DNA from: Lachnospiraceae bacterium GAM79
GTDB lineage: Bacteria; Bacillota; Clostridia; Lachnospirales; Lachnospiraceae
Length of the DNA stretch: 64,000 nt
Direction: 5' to 3'
Assembly (NCBI GenBank): GCA_020735665.1
Contig: CP085928.1
Coordinates: 2,278,501 to 2,342,500, forward strand
Below, piece after piece: positions 1-8,825 of the stretch. Under the pieces are notes generated by a model that made no database searches, was not told where the DNA came from, and saw only the letters and a program-made list of their open reading frames with translations. The first letter of the stretch is position 1. Every line of letters starts with the position of its first letter. The position numbers were made by a program, and so were the translations under genes.

Positions 1-1896
1 CCGGATCTCACCTGTGATCGCACCGACCGGACAGTTTCTCGCACATTTGGAACAGCCCTTACATGCTTCCGGATCGATCTTATAGCGAACCAGTGCTTTA
101 CAGTTTCCGGTTCTGCATCGTTTGTCAACCACATGCTCGATGTATTCCTGACGGAAATTCTTCAGCGTACTGAGTACCGGCAGGGCTGCGCTCTTACCAA
201 GTCCACAAAGGGCCGTGTCGGTGATCGCCTGGCCCAGTTCCTCTAACAGATCCAGATCCTCTAACGTACCATTTCCGGCAACGATCCGCTCTAGGATCTC
301 AAGCATCCGCTTGGTTCCTTCACGGCATGGAACGCATTTGCCGCAGCTCTCGTTCTGTGTAAAGTTCATAAAGAAACGGGCTACCTCAACCAGACAGGTA
401 TTCTCATCCATAACAACCAGACCACCTGAACCGATCATCGCGCCTTTGCTCTTTAATGAATCAAAATCCAGACTGACCTCCAGATCATCCGTCACCAGAC
501 AGCCACCGGATGGTCCACCGATCTGAACTGCCTTTAATGGGATGTCATCCTTTAAACCACCGCCGATATCATACACGATCTCACGCAGCTTTGTTCCCAT
601 CGGTACCTCGATCAGTCCCGTATTCTTTACACTTCCGGTCAATGCAAATGCCTTGGTTCCCGGACTTTTCTCCGGTCCGATCGACTTGTACCAGTCTGCA
701 CCATTTAAAATGATCATGGACACATTTGCATAGGTTTCTACATTATTCAGAACCGTCGGCTTGGCAAATAAGCCCTGCTCTACGGTTCTTGGCGGCTTGG
801 TTCTCGGCATTCCGCGCTGTCCCTCGATCGATGCCGTAAGCGCACTTCCCTCTCCGCAGACAAATGCCCCCGCGCCACGATTGATATGTATATGGAAAGA
901 AAAATCGGAACCTAAGATATCCTCACCAAGGAAGCCCGCTTCCTCTGCCTGTGCTATCGCTGTCTTCAAACGGCTGACTGCCAGCGGATATTCTGCTCTT
1001 ACATAGACATATCCCTCCTGCGCACCAACCGCATATGCAGCAATGATCATACCCTCTAACATCTTATGCGGATCGCCTTCCATCACGCTTCGATCCATGA
1101 ACGCACCCGGATCTCCCTCATCACCATTGCAGACAACATATCGGATCTTCTCCGCCTGTCTGGCAACCTGCTGCCATTTGTATCCGGTCGGGAAACCACC
1201 GCCTCCACGTCCACGCAGATTGGAGTCACTGATGACCTGAATAACCTCCGAAGGCTCCATGGTAAATAACACCTTACGAAGTGCCTGATATCCACCGACC
1301 GCAAGATATTCATTGATATTTTCTGCATCGATATGTCCGCAGTTTTTCAGTACCAGTCTGGTCTGTTTCTTATAAAATGGAATTTCTTCCTGCTGTCTGT
1401 AGACAATACCATCCTTGTGATACATCAGACGCTCTACCGGTCTTCCGTGCAGGATCGTCTCGTTGAAGATCTCCTCGCAGTCTTCTTCCTTTACTTTTAT
1501 GTAGATATAATTATATGGCTCGATTCGCACAAGCGGCCCCATCTCGCAGAAACCATGACAGCCGCTTTTCTTCACGCCGACATGACAGGATTCTTTTATA
1601 ACTGTCTGTCCCGCTGCAGAATTCTCTGTTTTACTAATGTCTGTTTCAAATTCTTCTGCTATATCCGGCTTTTCCTGTTTCTCCGTCCCTGTATACTCTG
1701 CCTCCGGGACAAATTCTACCTTCACGCCCTCCGACTGCTTCGCCATCTCGCAGAACCGGTCGTATATTTTCTGAGAGCCACCCGCCAGACATCCGGTTCC
1801 TGCACAGACAAGGATCCTGTGCGAATCTGCATGCAACATCTCTTCTGCCTGTTTTACTGCTGCGTCAAGCTCCGATACATTTGTTATTCTATTCAT
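1..1896 (-). CDS. NADH-dehydrogenase-like FMN/Fe-S subunit (HndC/HydB/NuoF type), 3' end cut by window
   Basis: Read by hand from the ATG at 1896; 632 codons are visible without a stop. It should bind NAD(H) and FMN and pass electrons to a hydrogenase or formate dehydrogenase partner outside the window. Domains in order: an N-terminal thioredoxin-like [2Fe-2S] domain (CAGTGC near residue 31, then CHGFC), the FMN/NADH core with the glycine-rich GRGGGGFPTG motif, a [4Fe-4S] site ESCGKCVPCREG, and the start of a C-terminal ferredoxin domain, CKGCSKCARNCPVGAI. The thioredoxin-like domain carries an unusual acidic insert of about 35 residues between its cysteine pairs. It overlaps the upstream HndA-like gene by 8 nt (ATGAATAG), implying translational coupling. 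Family assignment is firm; the physiological partner is unknown. Confidence 0.9.
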   Translation of the reverse strand, partial: MNRITNVSELDAAVKQAEEMLHADSHRILVCAGTGCLAGGSQKIYDRFCEMAKQSEGVKVEFVPEAEYTGTEKQEKPDIAEEFETDISKTENSAAGQTVIKESCHVGVKKSGCHGFCEMGPLVRIEPYNYIYIKVKEEDCEEIFNETILHGRPVERLMYHKDGIVYRQQEEIPFYKKQTRLVLKNCGHIDAENINEYLAVGGYQALRKVLFTMEPSEVIQVISDSNLRGRGGGGFPTGYKWQQVARQAEKIRYVVCNGDEGDPGAFMDRSVMEGDPHKMLEGMIIAAYAVGAQEGYVYVRAEYPLAVSRLKTAIAQAEEAGFLGEDILGSDFSFHIHINRGAGAFVCGEGSALTASIEGQRGMPRTKPPRTVEQGLFAKPTVLNNVETYANVSMIILNGADWYKSIGPEKSPGTKAFALTGSVKNTGLIEVPMGTKLREIVYDIGGGLKDDIPLKAVQIGGPSGGCLVTDDLEVSLDFDSLKSKGAMIGSGGLVVMDENTCLVEVARFFMNFTQNESCGKCVPCREGTKRMLEILERIVAGNGTLEDLDLLEELGQAITDTALCGLGKSAALPVLSTLKNFRQEYIEHVVDKRCRTGNCKALVRYKIDPEACKGCSKCARNCPVGAITGEIR

Positions 1897-2371
1897 CCGC
1901 ACCCTCCTTCAATTCTGCTATCAATGCAGTTACCTTCTCCGGTGTCATAGCCGGATGAACAACATCGTTTACCGTCATGACCGGTGCGAGTCCGCATGCG
2001 CCAAGACATGATACTGTCTCTAATGTGAACATCATATCATCTGTTGTGTGTTTCTCTTTTGACAATCCAAGTTCTTTATACAATTGATTTAAGATATCCA
2101 TGGATTTTCTGACATGGCATGCGGTTCCATCGCACACCTTAAGAATGAACTTTCCTTTTGCATCAAATGAAAAGTTCTCATAGAATGTTGCTACGCTATA
2201 AGCTTTTGCCTCTGTAATATTCAGTTTGTCCGCCACATATCGTAATAATTCCGGCGGAAGATACTTATATTCGCTCTGAATATCCTGAATGATCGGGATC
2301 AGAAATCTTGGCTCTGTCCCATATGCAGCAATAATCTTATCAGCCTCATCGTAGTAAGATTGTTCCAGCAT
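1889..2371 (-). CDS. [2Fe-2S] thioredoxin-like subunit (HndA/NuoE type)
   Basis: 160 aa, typical NuoE/HndA length. It is the small electron-transfer subunit that works with the FMN subunit encoded just downstream. A helical N-terminal part precedes a thioredoxin-like [2Fe-2S] fold with the expected four cysteines: CDGTAC (about residues 80-85) and CLGACGLAP (about residues 116-124). The start has a good ribosome site (GGAGGG, about 7 nt upstream). The stop overlaps the next start by 8 nt. The two genes form the visible part of a hydrogenase or formate-dehydrogenase type operon reading out of the window. Confidence 0.92.
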   Translation of the reverse strand: MLEQSYYDEADKIIAAYGTEPRFLIPIIQDIQSEYKYLPPELLRYVADKLNITEAKAYSVATFYENFSFDAKGKFILKVCDGTACHVRKSMDILNQLYKELGLSKEKHTTDDMMFTLETVSCLGACGLAPVMTVNDVVHPAMTPEKVTALIAELKEGADE

Positions 2372-2483
2372 GTATTACCCTCCGTGCTTTGCCCCATTGT
2401 TGGGAATTTTTATCAATACCTCATATATAGATGATAACATTTTTCAATAGGATTTGCACGAAGATTTTGGATTGAAAAATAAA

Positions 2484-2691
2484 CCCCCGCCTGTCTCCGG
2501 CACGATGGTGGATAGTGTTTCAACTCATTGCACTTTCTATTCGGTTCGCACGCTTATTTGTCAGCAGTCGCCCAAACTCGCCTTATCAGGCTCAAACATG
2601 GGCTTGATGCTGACAGCTAGTGCAAACCTCATAACGAAAGTTCCACTGATGTTGAAAACACTATCCACCATCGTGCCGGAGACAGGCGGGG
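2484..2691 (-). repeat. Long palindromic element, family 1 copy A
   Basis: Near-perfect 40-bp inverted arms (2484-2524 and 2651-2691) enclose a 126-nt core. The core reads on the minus strand and is about 94% identical by eye to the core of copy B at 11098-11223, while the arms of the two copies are unrelated. On the minus strand the element begins 12 nt after the sipL stop and ends in a T-rich run, so it probably serves as the sipL 3' terminator. The core folds further: ACTTTC/GAAAGT, GGTTTGCAC/GTGCGAACC, TGTCAGCA/TGCTGACA and a GCC-rich tip. Confidence 0.85.
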
Positions 2692-2703
2692 ATTTTTATA
2701 TTG

Positions 2704-4257
2704 CTAACATTTTACGATCAATAGTTTTTCACCCGGTGTTACCTCGTCGCTTTCCAGATGGTTGATGGTTCGGATGGAATCCAGGCTGGAGAAATATTCT
2801 TTGGCAATGGACCAGATACTGTCGCCTTCTTTTACAACATATCCAACCATACCCGGCATAGCTGCCTTCTTATTCCAATCGATCGGTAGGATATTCATAT
2901 CGGTAATGACGTCCACAGAACCCGGTGCAAATACCGTAACATTCATATTGATCACCGCCTTGATCTCCACCTCATCGGAATTCAACATCTGGGCTGTAAT
3001 CTGGTCAACGGATGGATTGATACGGATTGAATCCTGATTGACAAATGGTACGGATTCCACTTGATAATTGAATGGTATCGCCGTTTCAATCTGCTGTAAC
3101 GGCTTGCTATCCTCCGCTGATACATAGAGTATTTCAGCTTTTACCGCACCTGATATATCAATGCTGTCCTCTCCTGCTTTTACCTCATCGATCTCAACTG
3201 TTCCGGTTGCATATACGATCTGCAGTATCTTCGGGAAGCTGCTCTTGATCCGCTCTTTATGTACGACCTTTGTCTTGGCATTATTTTTTATCTGAAGATT
3301 CTCAAATGGAAACTGTTCACAGATCGTTTCTACATTTGCCGACGGAGAGAACATATCCCCGATGATAGAAAGCTCCATATCTTCATAAATCTTCATATCT
3401 GTATGGAGATTATATTCAACCTGAAGCACGCGGTCCTCTCCGTCATTGTCGGCACGCACACCGACTTCTCCTTTTCCCATCGTGATGCGGTCATCCAGGA
3501 TCATGCCTTCATTTGCTTCTTCGCAAGGGATCAGACCTTCAAATTCCCGGCTCTCATTCAGATACTGCATCGGTACGCCGGGCTCCTCCGCCAGATAGAT
3601 TACAAACAGGTCCATCTGTCCTTTAATATTTATTCCCCCATCTACAACCTTTGTCTCGATGCCATAGAAGGACACCCGGCTCCAAAGCACCCGACCGATG
3701 TTTGGTTTATTGGCAGCGATCTCGAAATCTTCTTTTACCTTCAATATATCTTTTACAGATGCCACATTATTTGTAAATGGAATCTGCTCATTCCTGCATT
3801 CGATTCCCGATCCGTTTAACAGTCCGGTTGCCCCGGACAGCTCTACGGAATCCATAGCCCACAGTTTCATGCCAACCAGCCCGCGAACTTCAAATTTTCT
3901 TGAATTGATCATGGTTATGTACAGATCTTCCAGCACGCAGCTGACATCGACCTTATCACCGGCAAGTATGCCATCCATATTGATGGATTCCTCAAATGGA
4001 ACATCACCCTCATAGGTTTCAAACCGAACATCTTCACCAACTGTCTGATACAGGACTTTAAATACAACTGTTCCTGATATCCGCACCTTATTCTCCAATG
4101 TCTCTACATCATCTAAAAGGACATTTCCTGTACTTGCAATGATCCGTTCCATATCGTCTTTTGCATCCGGTACATTAAAATCATCATTGATAGTAAACTG
4201 CGAATACTTAGAAGTCTTTAAAATCGTTGTACTGAGTTTATTTTTTACAAGTTCCAT
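2704..4257 (-). CDS. sipL: SPOCS-domain/LysM spore morphogenesis protein (SipL-like)
   Basis: 517 aa. Most of the chain consists of repeated SPOCS (DUF3794) beta-rich modules. The last ~47 residues form a LysM domain (VVKEGDSIWSIAKEYF ... GEKLLIV). This architecture matches Clostridioides difficile SipL, whose LysM domain binds SpoIVA and ties the coat to the forespore surface. SPOCS proteins are otherwise mostly seen in spore-formers. There is no signal peptide, which fits a mother-cell cytoplasmic protein. A lipoprotein gene lies 21 nt upstream in the same direction, so they are probably cotranscribed. Palindromic element A follows the stop. The symbol is by architecture, not by alignment. 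Confidence 0.8.
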   Translation of the reverse strand: MELVKNKLSTTILKTSKYSQFTINDDFNVPDAKDDMERIIASTGNVLLDDVETLENKVRISGTVVFKVLYQTVGEDVRFETYEGDVPFEESINMDGILAGDKVDVSCVLEDLYITMINSRKFEVRGLVGMKLWAMDSVELSGATGLLNGSGIECRNEQIPFTNNVASVKDILKVKEDFEIAANKPNIGRVLWSRVSFYGIETKVVDGGINIKGQMDLFVIYLAEEPGVPMQYLNESREFEGLIPCEEANEGMILDDRITMGKGEVGVRADNDGEDRVLQVEYNLHTDMKIYEDMELSIIGDMFSPSANVETICEQFPFENLQIKNNAKTKVVHKERIKSSFPKILQIVYATGTVEIDEVKAGEDSIDISGAVKAEILYVSAEDSKPLQQIETAIPFNYQVESVPFVNQDSIRINPSVDQITAQMLNSDEVEIKAVINMNVTVFAPGSVDVITDMNILPIDWNKKAAMPGMVGYVVKEGDSIWSIAKEYFSSLDSIRTINHLESDEVTPGEKLLIVKC

Positions 4258-4278
4258 ATGATACCCCCATACTATTTT

Positions 4279-4710
4279 CTAATTTTTAAATACAACCGGT
4301 GTCGTTGTCCGTGCGATCCGAAGAACTATATATGGATACGATACCGTATCCTTACTTACTGCATCTGATGGTGTCGCCGTCTGCCTAAGAACCGATTCGA
4401 TGTAAATAGCATTTTCATCCATATACATCTTATCTACAACCACGCCAACATCATCCCGATTCTGCCTGCCGCTGCAAATCACAATATATGTGTAAGTGTT
4501 GTTTGAATATGTCAGATTAAACGGTTCTTCTTTTTTACTGTTAATGACGCTCAACAACTCCTCCGGCAGCATGGTGTCGTCACAGATATCGTAAGTCAGC
4601 GCTTCACCATCTTCTTTCACCTTATAAAAACTGCATCCAGCAAACAAACTCAGCCCAACTACCACAGTCAACACCCCTGCCAGAATACGCAGCCATCTTT
4701 GTCCTCTCAT
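4279..4710 (-). CDS. Small lipoprotein with PrcB-C-like domain
   Basis: 143 aa. A basic N-terminus, a hydrophobic stretch and a lipobox LFAGC (Cys26) mark a type II signal peptide. The C-terminal half (GRQNRDDVGVVVDKMYM ... DTVSYPYIVLRI) resembles the PrcB C-terminal domain fold, with its closing TxSYPY motif. It lies 21 nt upstream of sipL on the same strand, so a cell-envelope role during sporulation is possible but inferred only from position. The family call is moderate and the function is unknown. Confidence 0.65.
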   Translation of the reverse strand: MRGQRWLRILAGVLTVVVGLSLFAGCSFYKVKEDGEALTYDICDDTMLPEELLSVINSKKEEPFNLTYSNNTYTYIVICSGRQNRDDVGVVVDKMYMDENAIYIESVLRQTATPSDAVSKDTVSYPYIVLRIARTTTPVVFKN

Positions 4711-4877
4711 CTCACCGCTCCCTTCACAATGTCATTTTTCGGCTCTATCTTTACCCTTGTCAATCTCTATACCATTATTTATATGTCCTGCTTTGCAAGT
4801 CTATGCATGGAAATTTTGCCGGAGCTTTTAGCCTGTCTTTTCTCATTTTTTCTTATTAATTTATATTTCAACTAAAA

Positions 4878-4913
4878 AAGTCCGGATACAGCATTTCTGC
4901 CATATCCGGACTT
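4878..4913 (-). terminator. Intrinsic terminator of the Rpn-family gene
   Basis: An 11-bp perfect stem AAGTCCGGATA/TATCCGGACTT with a 14-nt loop is followed on the minus strand by TTTTTT. It lies about 40 nt past the stop of the gene at 4952-5956. Confidence 0.9.
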
Positions 4914-4951
4914 CCACTAAAATATACATGTTATCTGTTCTGCTTATGTTC

Positions 4952-5956
4952 TTATCCTATAATTGCCTTGATTTCAGTTTCACTCATTTCGGTTACATCC
5001 ATGATCTGCTCTAAGGAATAGCCTTTCTTATGCATTTTCAGAATAATATCAGCTCTTTCTTCTGATCTTCCTTCCAACTTTCCTTCTAATCTTCCTTCAG
5101 ATCTTCCAATGACTTTGCCAGCGGCTTCGCCCTTGGCATATCCCATTTCTTCTACGCCTTCACTCAGATTACACATGATTTTCACCTCATCTCTTATACC
5201 GCGTCTGTCTACCGGTATGTCATACTCCTGTTTCATAAGCTTCAATTTTTGTTCTGCTGTCATTGTCTGCGACAATAGTGCTCCTAACAATCGATGCAGT
5301 TCATATCTTTCTTCCTTTGGTGGAATCTCCTTTGCCAGACCAATCATCACGATATTTGAAATATCCAGATTGCCCTTCCAGTCCTGATCACCAAGCAGAT
5401 CATCTTTTACCATATGGATATGACTCAGACTGTTCTCTTTCATATTCATACAGATCCAGATAGAATACACCTGTTTGATCTCGTTATAATCGGAACCGGT
5501 AAATTCCCGCTCTTTCTGGGATGACACCAGTCTTGCCGTATAGAAGATTGCCCGATTTAAGATAAAATACTTTGTCGGTTCATTCTTCTGGGCTTCCAAA
5601 TTAATGATCATTTTCGCCAGTCCATCCCGCATCCGTACATAGAAGATAATATCAAAATATATCTTTCCCTCATCAATTTCGGAACTTTCTGTATTCAGTC
5701 CGACAATCCGTTCACCGGTTCTGGCATCCACCGTTTCTTTGTTCGTTAATCCCGGTTCAACCGGAATCTGGCTGATATACGGTTCACCTTCAATCAATGA
5801 TGCAACCGTATCTGCATCCATACCTTTAAATTCTTCTACTACCCTGATCAGTATATGCGCCAATATGATCTTCTGTCCAAGCAAGCGCTTGGCACTGGCA
5901 TCATACTGTGCTTTCTGATCAGTTGCCTTGGAGGAATATACAATTTCGTTATCCAT
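4952..5956 (-). CDS. Rpn/PD-(D/E)XK nuclease-family transposase-like protein
   Basis: 334 aa from the ATG at 5956, chosen because GGAGA sits about 7 nt upstream; the frame also opens 13 codons further upstream without a ribosome site. A PD-(D/E)XK core is visible as YFDIIFYV followed by MIINLEAQ (Asp, then ExQ). The C-terminus has the charged repeats typical of this family (EGRLEGKLEGRSEER) and a short helical end. Proteins of this type (PF12784, Rpn-like) are abundant in gut Clostridia and are thought to be recombination-promoting nucleases. It is a single gene with its own terminator and no terminal repeats, so no mobile element boundary can be defined. Confidence 0.8.
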   Translation of the reverse strand: MDNEIVYSSKATDQKAQYDASAKRLLGQKIILAHILIRVVEEFKGMDADTVASLIEGEPYISQIPVEPGLTNKETVDARTGERIVGLNTESSEIDEGKIYFDIIFYVRMRDGLAKMIINLEAQKNEPTKYFILNRAIFYTARLVSSQKEREFTGSDYNEIKQVYSIWICMNMKENSLSHIHMVKDDLLGDQDWKGNLDISNIVMIGLAKEIPPKEERYELHRLLGALLSQTMTAEQKLKLMKQEYDIPVDRRGIRDEVKIMCNLSEGVEEMGYAKGEAAGKVIGRSEGRLEGKLEGRSEERADIILKMHKKGYSLEQIMDVTEMSETEIKAIIG

Positions 5957-6171
5957 GTCCCATCTCCTTTCCCGATAGAACAGAATAACATGCATATTTT
6001 AGCTTTGTATATTGCCTCCGTCTCTCCAAGTTTGATTGTAACGGATATCAGAAAGGAAAACAAGTTTAACCATAAAAAAACTCTGCCTGCTATAGATTCA
6101 TATGTTTCTATGTAAAAAAAAGAGTCGTCAATATGCCAGAGGAAATTAATAAAAGAATTTTCCTATAAATA

Positions 6172-6240
6172 AATGTCTGAGAATTTGGGCAACTGCTGGT
6201 TCATAAATGTGCGAACCGAATAGAAATATTGCGAGTCTTA
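6172..6240 (+). repeat. Remnant of family-1 palindromic element (3' half of core)
   Basis: This stretch matches the 3' half of the family-1 core: GAATTTGGGC, ACTGCTG, GTGCGAACCGAATAGAAA and a closing GCGAGT. The 5' half and both stem arms are missing. It lies in the 468-bp divergent gap between the Rpn-family gene and mutS2, which otherwise holds the mutS2 promoter and a small GGAAATT/AATTTTCC hairpin near 6140. Confidence 0.7.
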
Positions 6241-6351
6241 CTGTTTGTATGTGGCCTGAATAAGATGGTATAGCAAATAACAGAAAATCTCCATCAAGTA
6301 GTAAGATGAAGTCAGGAAAACAACATATAGGTTCCCGCCATCAACCCACAC

Positions 6352-6380
6352 TGGACAGCCACAGGCAAACTGTTTATAAT
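6352..6380 (+). promoter_or_regulatory. Vegetative (sigma-A-like) promoter of mutS2
   Basis: TGGACA (6352-6357), a 17-nt spacer and TATAAT (6375-6380) lie 45 nt before the mutS2 start. The -10 box is perfect and the -35 box has one mismatch. Confidence 0.75.
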
Positions 6381-6424
6381 GGATTGTGTATGCGTATTTG
6401 TGCATTTAAGATGGAGAAAATGAT

Positions 6425-8800
6425 ATGAATTTAAGGACTTTAAGACTTTTAGAATATAATAAAATAGTAGAAATGCTGACCTCCTACGCGGCATCCCCGA
6501 TGGCAAAACGAAAATGCGAACGCCTGAAGCCCCGCAGGGATCTGACACTGATCCAGACCCTACAGCAGGAAACAAGAGATGCTCTGATCCGGCTGAATAC
6601 ACAGGGCAACCTATCATTTGCCGGACTCCGTGATATCGGCGCTTCGATCAAGCGGCTGGAGGTTCAGGGAGCACTCGGCATCAAGGAACTGTTAGATATC
6701 GGAAGTGTCCTTGATATGGCACTATCCGCCAGACAATATGGCAGCGGCGATGATAACGAGGAAAAAGCACATGACAGCCTCTACTCCCGCTTCATGGAGC
6801 TTGTTCCGCTGGAACATTTAAGTCAGGAGATCCACCGCTGTATCCTGTCAGAATCCGAGATCGCAGACGATGCATCGTCCGGTCTGAAGGCAGTCAGACG
6901 GAACAAAAAACTGACAAATGAAAAGTTACATAACCAGTTGAACAAACTTGTAACCGACCAGAGCAAGCAGACGATGTTTCAGGATAACCTGATCACGATG
7001 CGTAACGGAAGATACTGTATCCCGGTAAAACAGGAATATAAGAACAGCTTTCCGGGTATGATCCACGACCAGTCTTCCAGTGGAAATACTGTATTTATCG
7101 AACCTCTTGCGGTAGTTAATCTGAATAACCAGTTAAAAGAGCTGGATAATCAGGAGCTGGCAGAGATCGAAAAGATTCTTGAGAACCTGTCGGCACGGGC
7201 AGCATCTGAATACGAAAATATAAAATTTGATTTCGAGACATTGACCGATCTGGACTTTATATTTGCCAGAGCGAATTTTGCAAGATCCTATAAGGGAACC
7301 GAGCCGATCTTCAATACGGACGGCATTGTGGATATCAAGCAGGGCCGCCACCCACTTTTAGACAAACATACCGTTGTTCCGGTCGACATCAGACTGGGTG
7401 AGGACTACAACCTGCTGATCATTACCGGTCCGAATACCGGTGGTAAGACCGTATCCTTAAAAACACTGGGTCTGTTTACTCTGATGGGACAGTCCGGACT
7501 TCATATTCCGGCACTGGATGGTTCCAGACTGAATGTATTTGATGATGTATTTGCCGATATCGGAGATGAACAGAGCATCGAGCAGAGTCTCTCGACCTTC
7601 TCCTCCCACATGAGTAATGTCGTATATATCATGAACCATGTGACACCGAATACGCTGTGCCTTTTCGATGAGCTTGGCGGTGGAACCGATCCGGTCGAGG
7701 GTGCTGCACTTGCAATCGCGATCTTAAGCAGCTTAAACGATCAGGACATCCGCTGCATGGCGACCACACACTACAGCGAACTGAAGTTATTTGCCATGTC
7801 GACTCCGGGCGTTCAGAATGCAAGCTGCGAATTCGATGTAGCAACACTGATGCCAACCTACCGGCTCATTATCGGTATTCCCGGCAAATCAAATGCATTT
7901 GCAATATCGAAGAAATTAGGTTTGTCCGACGATATTATTGAACGGGCAAAGACAAATATCGACAGCAACAAAGTTGATTTTGAAACACTGCTGTCCGATC
8001 TGGAAAACAGCCGAAAAGAGATTGAACGCGACAAAGCGGAGATCGCACGGTTCAAGGAAGAAGCCAGACAGCTTCAGGAACGCGCAAAGGCAAAGGATGA
8101 TGAACTCTCTGCCAAGAAAGCTCAGATCCTAGCGGATGCAAGAGAAGAAGCGGCTGATATTCTGGAAGAAGCAAAGGAAATGGCGGATTCAGCCATTAAG
8201 AAATATAACAAATGGACAACAAATCCTCATAAGGCAGATGCGAGCACGATGGAGAATGAGCGAAAAAAGCTCCGTACCAAGATGGACGATTACCGGAAGA
8301 TGACACCGGAAAAACGCAAATCCATGACCTCCCATCATACGGCAAAGGATTTCAAGGCCGGAGACACCGTGCATGTTATCAGCATGGATACAACAGGAAC
8401 GGTTACTGCTCCTGCTGATTCAAAGGGAAATATCAAAGTTCAGATGGGCATCTTAAGCTCTCTGCTTCCTGCTTCTGATCTTGTGATCATCGAGACACCA
8501 AAGCAGAACAACGCTCAGGTATCGATCAACAATAAACGTGGAATGGGCAAGGCTTTAAATATTCAGCCGGAGATTAATGTACTCGGCATGACTGTAGCTG
8601 AAGCTACCTCATTAGTCGACCGTTATCTTGATGATGCCATGATGGCTCACCTGCACAAGGTAAGGATCATCCATGGAAAAGGCACCGGAGCACTCCGGAA
8701 AGGAATCCATGACTATCTGCGCAAGCAGTCATACGTCAAATCCTTCCGTCTGGGTGAATACGGTGAGGGTGAAGCCGGCGTTACGATCGTAGAATTATAA
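6425..8800 (+). CDS. mutS2: Endonuclease MutS2
   Basis: 791 aa, standard length. MutS2 binds branched DNA or collided ribosomes and acts in recombination suppression or ribosome rescue rather than mismatch repair. The N-terminal clamp region is followed by the ABC-type ATPase: Walker A GPNTGGKTV (about residues 335-343), Walker B LCLFDELGGGTDP (about residue 411) and the THYSELK switch. A long coiled coil (about residues 510-600) and a C-terminal Smr nuclease domain follow (LGMTVAEA ... IIHGKGTGALRKGI). GGAG precedes the start. The two-component genes follow after 25 nt, so readthrough is likely. Confidence 0.97.
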   Translation: MNLRTLRLLEYNKIVEMLTSYAASPMAKRKCERLKPRRDLTLIQTLQQETRDALIRLNTQGNLSFAGLRDIGASIKRLEVQGALGIKELLDIGSVLDMALSARQYGSGDDNEEKAHDSLYSRFMELVPLEHLSQEIHRCILSESEIADDASSGLKAVRRNKKLTNEKLHNQLNKLVTDQSKQTMFQDNLITMRNGRYCIPVKQEYKNSFPGMIHDQSSSGNTVFIEPLAVVNLNNQLKELDNQELAEIEKILENLSARAASEYENIKFDFETLTDLDFIFARANFARSYKGTEPIFNTDGIVDIKQGRHPLLDKHTVVPVDIRLGEDYNLLIITGPNTGGKTVSLKTLGLFTLMGQSGLHIPALDGSRLNVFDDVFADIGDEQSIEQSLSTFSSHMSNVVYIMNHVTPNTLCLFDELGGGTDPVEGAALAIAILSSLNDQDIRCMATTHYSELKLFAMSTPGVQNASCEFDVATLMPTYRLIIGIPGKSNAFAISKKLGLSDDIIERAKTNIDSNKVDFETLLSDLENSRKEIERDKAEIARFKEEARQLQERAKAKDDELSAKKAQILADAREEAADILEEAKEMADSAIKKYNKWTTNPHKADASTMENERKKLRTKMDDYRKMTPEKRKSMTSHHTAKDFKAGDTVHVISMDTTGTVTAPADSKGNIKVQMGILSSLLPASDLVIIETPKQNNAQVSINNKRGMGKALNIQPEINVLGMTVAEATSLVDRYLDDAMMAHLHKVRIIHGKGTGALRKGIHDYLRKQSYVKSFRLGEYGEGEAGVTIVEL

Positions 8801-8825
8801 AACACACAACAACAAGGAGAACTAT

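Noticed and set aside
1333-1950. Plus-strand ORF of 205 codons at the window start
   Set aside because: Antisense to the HndC-like gene, which continues off the left edge with clear Fe-S and FMN motifs.
2454-2765. Plus-strand ORF of 103 codons across the first palindromic element
   Set aside because: It runs through both arms and the core of element A, has no ribosome site and shares its sequence with the non-coding element at 11 kb.
3259-3819. Plus-strand ORF of 186 codons
   Set aside because: Antisense to the sipL-like gene, with no family resemblance.
4952-5956. Active transposon around the Rpn-family gene
   Set aside because: No terminal inverted repeats or target duplications can be seen around it; it has its own terminator like a normal gene.
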